A model generated the notes under the pieces. The model did no database searches, was not told the DNA's origin, and saw nothing but the letters and a program-made list of their open reading frames with translations. A DNA stretch of 13,087 nt from CAYSHJ01 sp964589725 (GTDB lineage: Bacteria > Planctomycetota > Planctomycetia > Planctomycetales > Planctomycetaceae). The position numbers and the translations under genes were made by a program. Of the stretch, positions 7,401-12,950 are shown one piece after another. Each line of letters begins with the position of its first letter. Position 1 is the stretch's first letter. The stretch lies in contig CAZPUJ010000443.1 in NCBI GenBank assembly GCA_964589725.1, forward strand, positions 1 through 13,087. Direction: 5' to 3'.

Positions 7401-8754
7401 CATGGAGTTCGTCCGCGTCCCCAAGGGCAAGTCGTGCCTCGGCGGAGGGGGCGGCAGGCCGGGGACTCAGGTAGTCACGATCCCCGATGATTTTTATCTC
7501 GGCACCTACGAAGTGACTCAGGCGGAGTACGAGAAGGTCATGGACGGGGACAAGCCCTGCTTCTTCCGGCGCGGTGCTCAGGGCGGGCCGTCGGTGAAAG
7601 ACGTCTCCGATGCCGATCTAAAACGGTTCCCGGTCGAGGCGATTTCGTGGGACGAAGCCCAGGAATTTCTCCGTCGATTGAATGACAAGGCGAAGGACAC
7701 CGGCTGGCTGTATCGCCTGCCGATGTCGGAGGAATGGGAATATGCCTGCCGCGGCGGGCCAATGGCCGAGCAGGCTGAGAGCGCGTTCGATTTTTACTTC
7801 GAGACGCCGACACAGCGATTGCAGATCGACCAGGCGAACTACCAAACCTTGGACAAGAGCAAATATCTGGAACGACCGTGCAAGGTTGGCGCGTACCGTC
7901 CCAATCGCTTGGGTTTGTACGACATGCACGGCAATGTCGCCGAGTGGTGTGCAGACCCGGCTGTCGATGACAAGGGGCTGCCGCAGCGAGTTCATCGCGG
8001 CGGCCATTGGTTCAACCTCGACGGACAGTGCGCCGCGGCGCTCCGACAAATAAACCCGCCGGCATTGGGGCGTGCCTACCTCGGCCTGCGCCTGGCCCGC
8101 GTTCCCGTCGTTGCCAAGTCGTCGTCGTTCGTGCCGCTGTTCAACGGCAAAGACCTGACCGGATTGAAGCAACGCGCGGCGAACGGCATCGCTGAGGTGG
8201 TCGTCGAGGACGGGCAACCGATTTTGAAATTGCAAAACGGCAGCAACCTCACGACGCGCCCGTTTGGAGACTACCACCTGCGTTTGGAATTTCGGGCGGA
8301 GAAGGGCAGCAAAGTCCGACCGTACTCCGACAGCGTGTCAGCCCAACTGATGGTCGAACTTGGCGATGATCTGACCAAAGCCAGAGTCAACGGCACCGAG
8401 TTGACTCACGAAGCGGCCACGATCCAAGCGGGGCGTTTTGTCGGCAACGGTCAAACCCTCAACAGCAAGCAGTACCCCTATCCCGACCCGCGCGGCTATT
8501 TGCTTTTCACCAACGTGACGCTCAACCCCAACAGCCCGTGGCAACGACTGGAGATCATCCGGCTCGGCGATTCGTGCGCGGTGCTGCTCAACGGCAAGCT
8601 GACCGCCGCAACGACGAACCTCCGCATCGCCCGCGCCGGCGAACCTCCGAAAGCACCCGGCCCCACCGAAATCGGCCTCACCGCCTATGGTGGAACCGCC
8701 TCGTACCGCAACATCGAGATCCGCGAGATCACCTCGCTGCCGGTGATCGATTAG
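1417..8754 (+). CDS. Giant transmembrane Ser/Thr kinase with LamG, PD40, SUMF1-like and DUF1080-like modules
   Basis: Predicted 2445-residue membrane kinase. The start is ATG 1417, preceded by GGGAG at 1406-1410 with 6-nt spacing; an in-frame TTG at 1399 has no such site. The N-terminal domain (about 1-70) is followed by the kinase: glycine loop GQGGMG (80-85), Lys102, HRDIKPAN with Asp196, Lys198 and Asn201, and DMG (214-216) in place of DFG. All catalytic residues are present, so it should be active. A basic stretch and a single membrane span follow (about 457-476). The remainder, about 1970 residues, should be extracytoplasmic: PEGA-like strands (482-570), LamG 1 (590-800), LamG 2 (805-1006), a PD40/TolB-like segment with five repeats (1027-1309), a jelly-roll-like domain (1311-1488), three SUMF1/FGE-like domains (1510-1751, 1753-1988, 1990-2230) and a DUF1080/3-keto-disaccharide-hydrolase-like domain (2237-2445). 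Domain edges are estimated by eye. The modules suggest sensing of glycans or surface proteins; the ligand and phosphorylation targets are unknown. Two palindromic repeats lie within the frame. Confidence 0.93.
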   Translation: MPLTVEQFTQRLTSSGVMSEDELRDWIAAVPVEKRPGDGDALARELVRVKKLTKFQAEQLYAGKGSSLTLGNYVILDKLGQGGMGMVLKAQHKRMARVVALKVMSPAAVKSKDAVKRFHREVQTAAKLTHPNIVTAFDADEAKGTHFLVMEYVEGDDLSQLVKKHGVMSVEQAIECMIQAARGLTHAHAERVIHRDIKPANLLLDKHGTVKILDMGLARLEGGLSDAAGVEGAGLTQSGAIMGTVDYMSPEQAEDTRHADARADIYSLGCSLYYLLTGHAVYGGETMMKKLLAHREAPLPPLSNVLASGGRQPPGALDYGVTNTPGGLRPPLAELQIVFHKMIAKRPNDRYQSMGEVIADLERCRAGQSVTVNVNAVSGESGSNYELQKFLRQISGEEGSQVTSATSGPLGMGGPVDGTVETVFTTNNSAGTDPQTEMTIAGERSRRAGGGKTKSRNVLLASVSVVLLLIGGWWLVRTPRGAVRIEITDEQIEVTVGETGRTLRGVSDETVRIPVGEHVLHVLVGETQLDTPEITVAKGEPGAFKVERVGNRVRVMRDGKFLVAKELPKSKASGAKNTANAGTSSDAVQNYALEFDGKASHVEIPTLERHQSEPLTLEAWVRSAKPAGVLVRMEGRAAAQIHVATYNDALAGGELGSPQDLHRYLNAGSKLSAEIMTHVAYVIDERGAKLFLNGVHVQTLRGKFATPNSQTPFRGTWLGAQPNNQGGSSYLFQGVLDEVRISKVARYDKDFRPDVRFTPDKDTLALYHFDEGQGDVLKDSSGNKHYGKIVGAKWVKVEPPPPPANYALEFDGKSSHVEIPALASRNFGTLTVEAWVNADQASRGHKPIIAMQGPYWVQLNRGPGNWYAIDRDAISFHNEATPAGRWCHLAFVLDEKMGQFFVDGHRITNGLRADATVKHASQPSGGIGATKDPKLPDFLHVFNGMIDEVRISKVARYDKDFTPDVRFTSDKDTLALYHFDEGTGSELKDSSGNNHHGKIVGAKWVAANLKSEISNFKSQSSDPLSPYDILTSPDYEWTAPENLGPVVNSSHSEGSPCLSADGLTLLFETHRPGGQDSYDLWGCRRPTLSAPWSAPENLGLNVNSKSFDTNPSLSADGLTLIFSSDRDNPAGLWVCTRATLADPWSPAKKLASSLDTPGANDGGPEQSTDGLSLLFHSWGRPGNQGGNDLWQRRRPNKADPWGKPENLGPTLNSDWEDVDSALSSDGRVLLFSSPRSNGKTSELWWCSRSSFDPRWSVPQPIGPPVYLMTDDTGPTLSADGQTMIFASADRKGGLGGSDLWMTRRVRKQTPVNLLPLIDPAKDAVHGGWSINPAGELMVDQGTPARIRIPFRPAAEYDLHIEFTRTSGNESNVQVLVAGGHQFLLALGSHKNTYVYFSYFDGQFAGTVQKEAWLVNGQRYRSLVQVRKGGVKAFLDGVLVTELTTDYSTAASPKEWEIGDPAVLGVGENSSLTTYHRIELVEITGHGTFTRPADAAAKAAEAKRTATSDKFTNSLGMEFVRVPKGKSWLGGGGGKPGTQEVTISEDFYLGKFEVTQEEWQKVMGSVPSYFSRIGGGKVSVQNITDAELKRFPMEAVSWDQCQELIKLLNEKAKESGWVYRLPTATEWEYACRGGPMDDQAASGFDYYFREPTLQLLPEQANFQPSDKTKFLERPRKAGSYLPNRLGLYDMHGNVSEWCGDVVVDAKGVSQRVHCGGAWFKHPDLCRAASRDVSPPSPGLANIGFRLARVPTPNFTNSLGMEFVRVPKGKSWLGGGGGKPGTQEVTISEDFFLGKYEVTQDEWEKVMGSRPSQFTTAAGVPQKDQKRFPVEKVSWEDCQKFIAKLNEPAQDAGWEYRLPTTSEWEYACRGGPLAKPEDSAFHFYFDQPTNTFAPDKANVIETGLRRPCPVGSYSPNRLGLHDLHGNVREWCADARTGRDGSALRVFRYGGWSTSAVDCWADKSDGIPPSSKDHDLGLRVARVKVATAFSTAFTNALGMEFVRVPKGKSCLGGGGGRPGTQVVTIPDDFYLGTYEVTQAEYEKVMDGDKPCFFRRGAQGGPSVKDVSDADLKRFPVEAISWDEAQEFLRRLNDKAKDTGWLYRLPMSEEWEYACRGGPMAEQAESAFDFYFETPTQRLQIDQANYQTLDKSKYLERPCKVGAYRPNRLGLYDMHGNVAEWCADPAVDDKGLPQRVHRGGHWFNLDGQCAAALRQINPPALGRAYLGLRLARVPVVAKSSSFVPLFNGKDLTGLKQRAANGIAEVVVEDGQPILKLQNGSNLTTRPFGDYHLRLEFRAEKGSKVRPYSDSVSAQLMVELGDDLTKARVNGTELTHEAATIQAGRFVGNGQTLNSKQYPYPDPRGYLLFTNVTLNPNSPWQRLEIIRLGDSCAVLLNGKLTAATTNLRIARAGEPPKAPGPTEIGLTAYGGTASYRNIEIREITSLPVID
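2334..2415. repeat. GC-rich 29-bp inverted repeat inside the kinase-domain coding sequence
   Basis: Arms 2334-2362 and 2387-2415 are inverted repeats matching at 28 of 29 positions, separated by a 24-bp loop. Each arm is itself a hairpin: ggggggc (2341-2347) pairs with gcccccc (2352-2358), and 2391-2397 pairs with 2402-2408. The frame reads through it as about 27 residues (roughly 307-333) beginning ASGGRQPPG and ending with GGLRPPLA. It sits between the HREAPLPPL segment and the FHKMIAKRPNDRYQSM segment, that is, in a C-lobe loop before the last kinase helices, where family members as I recall them are shorter. This fits a dispersed palindromic element captured by the gene. Confidence 0.85.
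3625..4361 (+). repeat. Near-identical 107-bp direct repeat at the ends of LamG 1 and LamG 2
   Basis: Positions 3625-3731 and 4255-4361 match at 104 of 107 bases with an exact offset of 630 bp (210 codons). Both encode the LamG tail that starts DEVRISKVARYDKDF and runs through LALYHFDEG. The front halves of the two LamG domains are far more diverged, so the tails have been homogenised, or exchanged, more recently than the domain duplication itself. Confidence 0.9.
4439..4473. repeat. AT-rich 7-bp-period palindromic element in the LamG2-PD40 linker
   Basis: Within GC-rich coding sequence, 4442-4469 consists of four consecutive heptamers (tgaaatc, tgaaatc, tcaaatt, tcaaatc) followed by tcag. 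The outer parts are also complementary: atttgaaat (4439-4447) pairs exactly with atttcaaat (4460-4468). It is translated as LKSEISNFKSQ (about residues 1009-1019), in the linker between LamG 2 and the PD40 segment. Base composition differs sharply from both flanks, which suggests an inserted dispersed repeat rather than native linker sequence. Confidence 0.75.
5941..8100 (+). repeat. Three tandem SUMF1/FGE-like domain repeats
   Basis: Three copies of a domain of about 240 codons begin with FTN(S/A)LGMEFVRVPKGKS; their GMEF methionine codons lie at 5962, 6691 and 7402 (offsets 729 and 711 bp). The starts of copies 1 and 2 share an uninterrupted identical run of about 40 bp encoding the SWLGGGGGKPGTQ stretch. 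In their middle and ends, copies 1 and 3 resemble each other more closely (LYDMHGNV.EWC and QRVH.GG.WF) than either resembles copy 2 (LHDLHGNVREWC). The pattern suggests duplication followed by patchy gene conversion. Confidence 0.9.
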
Positions 8755-8898
8755 CGAACCGGATCGTTGGATATTGGGAAATTGGATTTGGTCGAGCAAG
8801 CCGCCAAAGAGAAAGGCGATAGTGATGACTTCACGTTTGGACTCGTGACCGGCGTGGCCATCGGTTCGCTCGCAGGTCGAAGACCAGAGAAATTCACC

Positions 8899-9182
8899 AT
8901 GTCGACGACTCGACTTCGCGCCCTGCCGAAGCTGGTTGCTCTGCTGTTCGCGCTCGGCAATCACTCGATCGCGGTTGCGCTTTCATTTGAAAAACGCCAC
9001 ACTGTTCTCGTTCTGGACCAAGGCCGATCCGCAGGTTGTTGGCATCCAGGAAGTTTCCAAATGAATTGATCCACAGCATCATCCCCATCAACTGGCATCT
9101 GACTTCATTTCGCGAACAACCGATCCGATTCCGCTTCGACATTCAGAAGGGCCGATTATGGAGCCACCGTTTCGCGCCGTGA
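8899..9182 (+). pseudogene. Remnant of an exported protein paralogous to the downstream SGNH/propeller gene
   Basis: The stronger evidence is at the 3' end. Reading from about 9087 to a TGA at 9180-9182, the frame encodes NWHLTSF followed by PIRFRFDIQKGRLWSHRFAP. This closely matches the last 30 residues of the next gene (DWDLSAL then PIRLRFDLENGRLWSFRFAP), including the stop position. Upstream this frame shows no further convincing similarity. In another frame, ATG 8899 opens with MSTTRLRALPKLVALLFALG, which looks like a signal peptide, and runs only to TGA 9064-9066. The simplest reading is a former exported paralogue that lost its middle by deletion and frameshift. The C-terminal part is secure; joining it to the signal-like start is inference. 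Positions 8755-8898 show nothing recognisable beyond a short glycine-rich open frame (GLVTGVAIGSLAGR). Confidence 0.55.
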
Positions 9183-11527
9183 GAGTACGTTGGGCCGCAC
9201 TGTCAGCACTTTTCTTGATCGCATTCGGATCGAGCGGAGTGCTCGCCGCGCCGTTCGAGTTTCGTGGTGGTGATCGCGTGGTATTTCTCGGCGACAGTAT
9301 CACTCAGCACGGGCAATACCCGTTGTACCTGGAGTGCTTTCTGCTGGAACAATTTCCCGACAGTCAACTCACCTTCCGCAATGCCGGTTGGGGGAGCGAT
9401 CGGGCTTGGCTGCATCAGCGCACGCAGGGAACTGACCTGAACGGCGACGCGATGCTGAAGCTGACGGGCGACGAACAGGAGAAAATCCGGGCCGGCATGG
9501 TCGCTCACGGCCTGGCTCGCGACGTGTTGTCGCTGAAGCCCACCGTGGTCACGATCATGTTTGGCACCAACGACGCACACGACGGCGATCTGGCTCTCGC
9601 GCTGCACCTGAGGTCGCTCGAACAGATCATCGCTCAACTGCGCGACGCGAACTGCCGAGTCATTCTGCTGAGCGCTCCGCCCGAAGAGCTGGGCTCGCCA
9701 TTCAACGCCGAACACGAAAAGTTTGTCGCGGCAGTGCGCTCGCTGTCGGAACGGAAGAAAGTTCCGTTCGTCGATGTGTTTCATCCGGTTCTGCAAGCCG
9801 TTCAACAGGCGAAGCAGACTGATCCCGGCTTCAGCTACACACGCGACGGCTTTCACCCCCACCCGTCCGGTCATGCGATGATCGCACGAGCGATCGTGTC
9901 GGGGCTTGGCTTTGACGCCGCGAGACTCAACCCGGAAAGTCCGCTGTTGGCGAAGGTCACCGAGAAGTATCGAGAGTATTTCCGCCGTTGGCGCGAAGTT
10001 CAGATCCCCGCGTTGCTCTCCGAAAAACTGGATTCCGCCGAGACTCGCACCCAACTGGCGGAAGCGGACAACCAGATCGCGCGGCTCGAAGCCGAAATCG
10101 ACAAGTTGCGCAGTGCCCCGCCGCTCGTCGTCGGCAACCGCGTCTGCTTTTTTCTCGACGACCGATTCATTTCTGAACAAGCGGGATTGAAGCGGACGTG
10201 GCATCAAGGCAAGCCGCGCGAGGAAGTCGCGATTCGAGCGACGCAGCCTTGGGAGAAGTGGCCACATCTGTTTGGCAGCGTGTTTCGCGATCCGAAGGAT
10301 GGCCTCTTCAAGATGTACTACGAGTCGGCGATCTTCCCGGCGCTCCGACCACCCGACTCGTTTACGTGCTACATCTGCTATGCCGAGTCGCGGGACGGCA
10401 AGAACTGGATCAAACCGAAACTCGGTCTCTACGAGCACGCCGGCTCGAAGGAGAACAACATCGTGTTCTTCGAGGCGGAGTTGGCGAACATCATTCTCGA
10501 TCCTCGCGAGCGAGACCCGGCCGCGAGGCTCAAGGCGTTCGTGTATCTCAAGTCACACAATCCGCATGGCGGCCACGGCACCTGTTTGCTGTCATCCGGT
10601 GATGGATTGAAGTGGAAGTTCCTCGGCGGATTCAACAAGCCGGAATACGTCGTCGCCGAGCAGGGCAACTTCACCGACTCGCACTCGTTCATTTGGGATC
10701 CGCTGGGGCAGAGGTATCTGGCATTCGTCCGCACGTTTGTCAAAAGTCATGTCGCCGAGAGCAAAGACGGTCGCCGCCGCGCCGTCGGCATCAGTCAGTG
10801 TCAGGAGCTGAACCGCGGATGGACTCCGATCATCAACGTGCTCGCGGCGGACGAGCGCGACGACGCCAAGGTCGCCCCGTTCAGCAAAGACCCCAACAAG
10901 CCGGACTGGGCCGAGTTGTACGTGATGAATTTCTTTCCCTACGGCAATCAATACATCGGGCTGGTGAGCCTGCTGTACCTGGTGGATGGCGCGGACTCGA
11001 ACGGCGGCGGCGACTTGCAACTGACGTTCAGCCACGATGGCTTGAAGTGGTTCCGCCAACCGGAACGAGCGACCCTCATCGCCCCCAGCAACGCGAAGGA
11101 GCTGTTTCCGACGTACATCACCACCAACGAACCGCTCGAAATCGGTGACGAGCTGTGGCTGTACTACACCGAAGCGAATGGGGGCCACCCGATCGCACCG
11201 TTCGAGAAGGCCGTGTCGCAGATTCGCGCAGCCGTGTGGCGCAAAGACGGATTCGTGTCGATGGACGCGGCCGCGAAGGGGAGCCTCAAGACGCACCCGT
11301 TCATCGTGGCCGGCAAGCAACTGCGTGTGAACTACGAAGGTACGCTGACGGTCACCCTGCTCGATGAGCAGGGCCAACCGCTGAGCGGCTTTTCTCCGAA
11401 GTCGCTCAAGGGTGACGCGGTTTCCGTCTCCGTGGATTGGGATTTGTCGGCGCTGTCCGGCAAGCCGATCCGCCTACGCTTCGACCTGGAAAACGGCCGA
11501 TTGTGGAGCTTCCGCTTCGCGCCCTGA
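9158..11527 (+). CDS. Exported SGNH/GDSL hydrolase fused to a GH32/43-like beta-propeller
   Basis: Predicted 789-residue secreted protein. The start is ATG 9158, with AGAAGG at 9145-9150 seven bases upstream. Residues 1-30 form a signal peptide (basic start, then LSALFLIAFG, probable cleavage near VLA-AP). Residues 40-280 are an SGNH hydrolase: block I GDSIT with nucleophile Ser47, an NAGWGSD segment, block III GTND with Asn138, and block V DGFHPHP with Asp230 and His233, so the catalytic set appears complete and an esterase-type activity is likely. A short coiled coil (about 289-318) leads to a region resembling five-bladed glycosidase propellers (about 324-720), with motifs such as VFRDPKDGLFKMYY, YAESRDGKNW and SHDGLKW. 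A small beta domain closes the protein (723-789). The propeller's catalytic acids were not assigned. Family knowledge suggests deacylation and binding or hydrolysis of a polysaccharide; the substrate is unknown. The first eight codons overlap the tail of the upstream remnant, and GTG 9179 is a less supported alternative start. Confidence 0.87.
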   Translation: MEPPFRAVRVRWAALSALFLIAFGSSGVLAAPFEFRGGDRVVFLGDSITQHGQYPLYLECFLLEQFPDSQLTFRNAGWGSDRAWLHQRTQGTDLNGDAMLKLTGDEQEKIRAGMVAHGLARDVLSLKPTVVTIMFGTNDAHDGDLALALHLRSLEQIIAQLRDANCRVILLSAPPEELGSPFNAEHEKFVAAVRSLSERKKVPFVDVFHPVLQAVQQAKQTDPGFSYTRDGFHPHPSGHAMIARAIVSGLGFDAARLNPESPLLAKVTEKYREYFRRWREVQIPALLSEKLDSAETRTQLAEADNQIARLEAEIDKLRSAPPLVVGNRVCFFLDDRFISEQAGLKRTWHQGKPREEVAIRATQPWEKWPHLFGSVFRDPKDGLFKMYYESAIFPALRPPDSFTCYICYAESRDGKNWIKPKLGLYEHAGSKENNIVFFEAELANIILDPRERDPAARLKAFVYLKSHNPHGGHGTCLLSSGDGLKWKFLGGFNKPEYVVAEQGNFTDSHSFIWDPLGQRYLAFVRTFVKSHVAESKDGRRRAVGISQCQELNRGWTPIINVLAADERDDAKVAPFSKDPNKPDWAELYVMNFFPYGNQYIGLVSLLYLVDGADSNGGGDLQLTFSHDGLKWFRQPERATLIAPSNAKELFPTYITTNEPLEIGDELWLYYTEANGGHPIAPFEKAVSQIRAAVWRKDGFVSMDAAAKGSLKTHPFIVAGKQLRVNYEGTLTVTLLDEQGQPLSGFSPKSLKGDAVSVSVDWDLSALSGKPIRLRFDLENGRLWSFRFAP

Positions 11528-11579
11528 CAGCCGGTCGTCAGCCGCTGTCTCCGAAATCCAATGGCTTGATGAACGCGAC

Positions 11580-12209
11580 ATGGCGATGAAACTGCTGACA
11601 CGAAACTTCTACGAACGAAATCCGGTGGAAGTGGCTCACGAGCTGATCGGGAAGCATCTCGTTCGGCGCACGTCAGAAGGACTGTGTTCCGGCGTCATCG
11701 TCGAGACCGAAGCCTATCTCGCGACGGACGACCCGGCGTCGCATTCGTATCGCGGGAGGACACGCAAGAACGGGACGATGTTCGGCCGCGCGGGATTGTT
11801 GTACGTCTATCCGATTCACGCTCGGCATTGCCTGAATGCCGTAACGGAATCGCGCGGCGTCGCCAGCGCCGTGCTCATTCGAGCGGTGATGCCACTGCAA
11901 GGGATCGAACTCATGCAGCAACGTCGGCAGTGTCCGCCGATTGATCTGGCTCGCGGTCCCGCTCGACTCTGTGAAGCGTTCGCCGTTGACCGACGCTTGG
12001 ACGGCTGGGATCTCACGCGCGGAACTCGCCTCTGGATCGAACAGCCCGACGAAGCCGTGGTCGGCAATCAACAGGTCGTCGTGTCTCCGCGCATCGGGGT
12101 AACGTCAGGCCACGCCCTGGAGTTGCGATTCTTTCTGAAAGGCAGCCCATTCGTGAGCGGACCGCAAGTGCGGCATGCCCACCCGCAACGATGTGACGCG
12201 CGGCCGTAG
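11580..12209 (+). CDS. mpg: 3-methyladenine DNA glycosylase (AAG/MPG family)
   Basis: Predicted 209-residue base-excision repair enzyme that removes alkylated purines such as 3-methyladenine from DNA by cutting the N-glycosidic bond. The length is normal for the bacterial family. The protein begins MAMKLLTRNFYERNPVEVAH, followed by the conserved ELIGKHLVRR. The core motif VIVETEAY holds Glu44 and Tyr46, DPASHSY holds His55, and LLYVY holds Tyr77, matching Glu125, Tyr127, His136 and Tyr159 of the human enzyme. LARGPARLCEAF and FFLKGSPFVSGP are also typical. The frame is open further upstream, but that extension overlaps the SGNH gene and looks non-native; ATG 11580 or ATG 11586 is the likely start, with only a weak ribosome site. 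It begins 52 bases after the SGNH stop on the same strand and may be cotranscribed. No damage-response operator was seen. Confidence 0.94.
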   Translation: MAMKLLTRNFYERNPVEVAHELIGKHLVRRTSEGLCSGVIVETEAYLATDDPASHSYRGRTRKNGTMFGRAGLLYVYPIHARHCLNAVTESRGVASAVLIRAVMPLQGIELMQQRRQCPPIDLARGPARLCEAFAVDRRLDGWDLTRGTRLWIEQPDEAVVGNQQVVVSPRIGVTSGHALELRFFLKGSPFVSGPQVRHAHPQRCDARP

Positions 12210-12247
12210 CCGAGGTCGTGAGGCTTCGGTACGGTGTCGCGACTTAC

Positions 12248-12259
12248 GACCATATGGTC
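12248..12259. promoter_or_regulatory. Perfect 12-bp palindrome upstream of the sigma-factor gene
   Basis: GACCATATGGTC is an exact palindrome ending 13 bases before the proposed sigma start at 12273. A second exact palindrome, GTCGCGAC, lies just upstream at 12236-12243. The 63-bp gap is the only non-coding sequence before the gene, so a dimeric regulator could bind here. No clear -35/-10 pair is visible, and a chance 12-bp palindrome cannot be excluded. Confidence 0.3.
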
Positions 12260-12272
12260 AACGGAGTCATTT

Positions 12273-12896
12273 ATGGACTGGCTACCGGAAGGTGTCACAT
12301 CAAAATACATGGCGGAGACGTCGGTCAGTTTGCTGCAGCTTGCTTGTAACGCGCCTCATTCAGCGGCGTGGTTGCGACTGACAGAGATCTATTCGCCGTT
12401 GTTGCAGGCCAGGATCGGTCAGTACGGCCTTCAGGCCGCTGACGCGGATGACTTGATTCAAGAAGTCCTGCTGACCGTGTCCCGCGAGTTGCCAACCTTT
12501 GAGCACGCCGGTCGTCGCGGTGCCTTTCGCAGTTGGCTGCGGACGATCCTCGTACATCGGCTTCGCGACTTCTGGCGTTCGCGAAAGTACCGGCCGGCGG
12601 CGGCCGGCGGCAGTACCTGGGCCGAGCAAATCGAACAGCTTGCCGACGATTCGAGCAACGCCAGCCGCGAATGGAATCTGGAGCATGACCGGCATGTGAT
12701 GGCTCGGTTGTTGGAGTCGGTGCGGCCGCGTTTCGAGCCGCAGACATGGGCAGCGTTTCATCGCCAGATGTTCGACGGCCAACGAGCTGACGCCGTCGCG
12801 GCCGAGTTGGGTATGCCGCTGAATTCGGTTTATGTCGCCCGCAGCCGAGTCCTCAGCACGCTCCGCCGCGAGGCGGCTGGTCTGATCGATGAGTAG
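12273..12896 (+). CDS. ECF-type RNA polymerase sigma factor
   Basis: Predicted 207-residue cytoplasmic sigma factor that would direct RNA polymerase to a small regulon. Region 2 covers about residues 35-115, with DDLIQEVLLTVSREL (59 onward) in the core-binding helix and GAFRSWLRTILVHRLRDFWR in the part expected to melt and read the -10 element. Region 4 covers about 150-205 and ends with a helix-turn-helix, AVAAELGMPLNSVYVARSRV. The spacing lacks room for regions 1.1 and 3, as usual for ECF factors. The sequence fits the divergent ECF groups known from planctomycetes, which often occur near Ser/Thr kinases. ATG 12273 is chosen because CGGAG at 12262-12266 lies six bases upstream; ATG 12309 gives a start (MAETSVSLLQL) closer to family members as I recall them and remains possible. 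No anti-sigma gene is visible within the window. Confidence 0.9.
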   Translation: MDWLPEGVTSKYMAETSVSLLQLACNAPHSAAWLRLTEIYSPLLQARIGQYGLQAADADDLIQEVLLTVSRELPTFEHAGRRGAFRSWLRTILVHRLRDFWRSRKYRPAAAGGSTWAEQIEQLADDSSNASREWNLEHDRHVMARLLESVRPRFEPQTWAAFHRQMFDGQRADAVAAELGMPLNSVYVARSRVLSTLRREAAGLIDE

Positions 12897-12949
12897 CCAC
12901 GCTCGCCAACAGCGTGGGTGCAACTCGAAGTCCGCCCACGCTCTTGGCG
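12897..12949. terminator. Hairpin immediately after the sigma-factor gene
   Basis: Arms 12904-12918 (cgccaacagcgtggg) and 12935-12949 (cccacgctcttggcg) pair at 14 of 15 positions around a 16-base loop. An alternative, mutually exclusive stem pairs ccacgct (12897-12903), directly after the stop codon, with agcgtgg (12911-12917). There is no U-tract, so a classical intrinsic terminator is not proven; it may equally be a dispersed palindromic repeat. Confidence 0.55.
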
Positions 12950-12950
12950 G

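Noticed and set aside
8767..9069. Open frame of 100 codons with TTG start after the kinase gene, including a glycine-rich stretch and a signal-like segment
   Set aside because: There is no ribosome site at 8767 and no recognisable family. The second half is better explained as the start of a decayed gene, so it is treated as part of the remnant region rather than as a functional gene.
9203..10438. Long minus-strand open frame of 411 codons opposite the SGNH gene
   Set aside because: It is a GC-driven shadow of a well-supported + strand gene and shows no recognisable domain. Other long minus-strand frames, such as 3598-4404, 7618-8277 and 10592-11377, are rejected for the same reason.
11412..11579. 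Upstream extension of the DNA glycosylase frame
   Set aside because: It overlaps the end of the SGNH gene, has Arg/Ser-rich shadow-like composition and lies outside the conserved family domain, which begins at about 11580.
11580..12896. DNA glycosylase and ECF sigma factor as one alkylation-response module
   Set aside because: They are only neighbours on the same strand with a 63-bp gap. No Ada-like gene, shared operator or anti-sigma gene supports a functional link.
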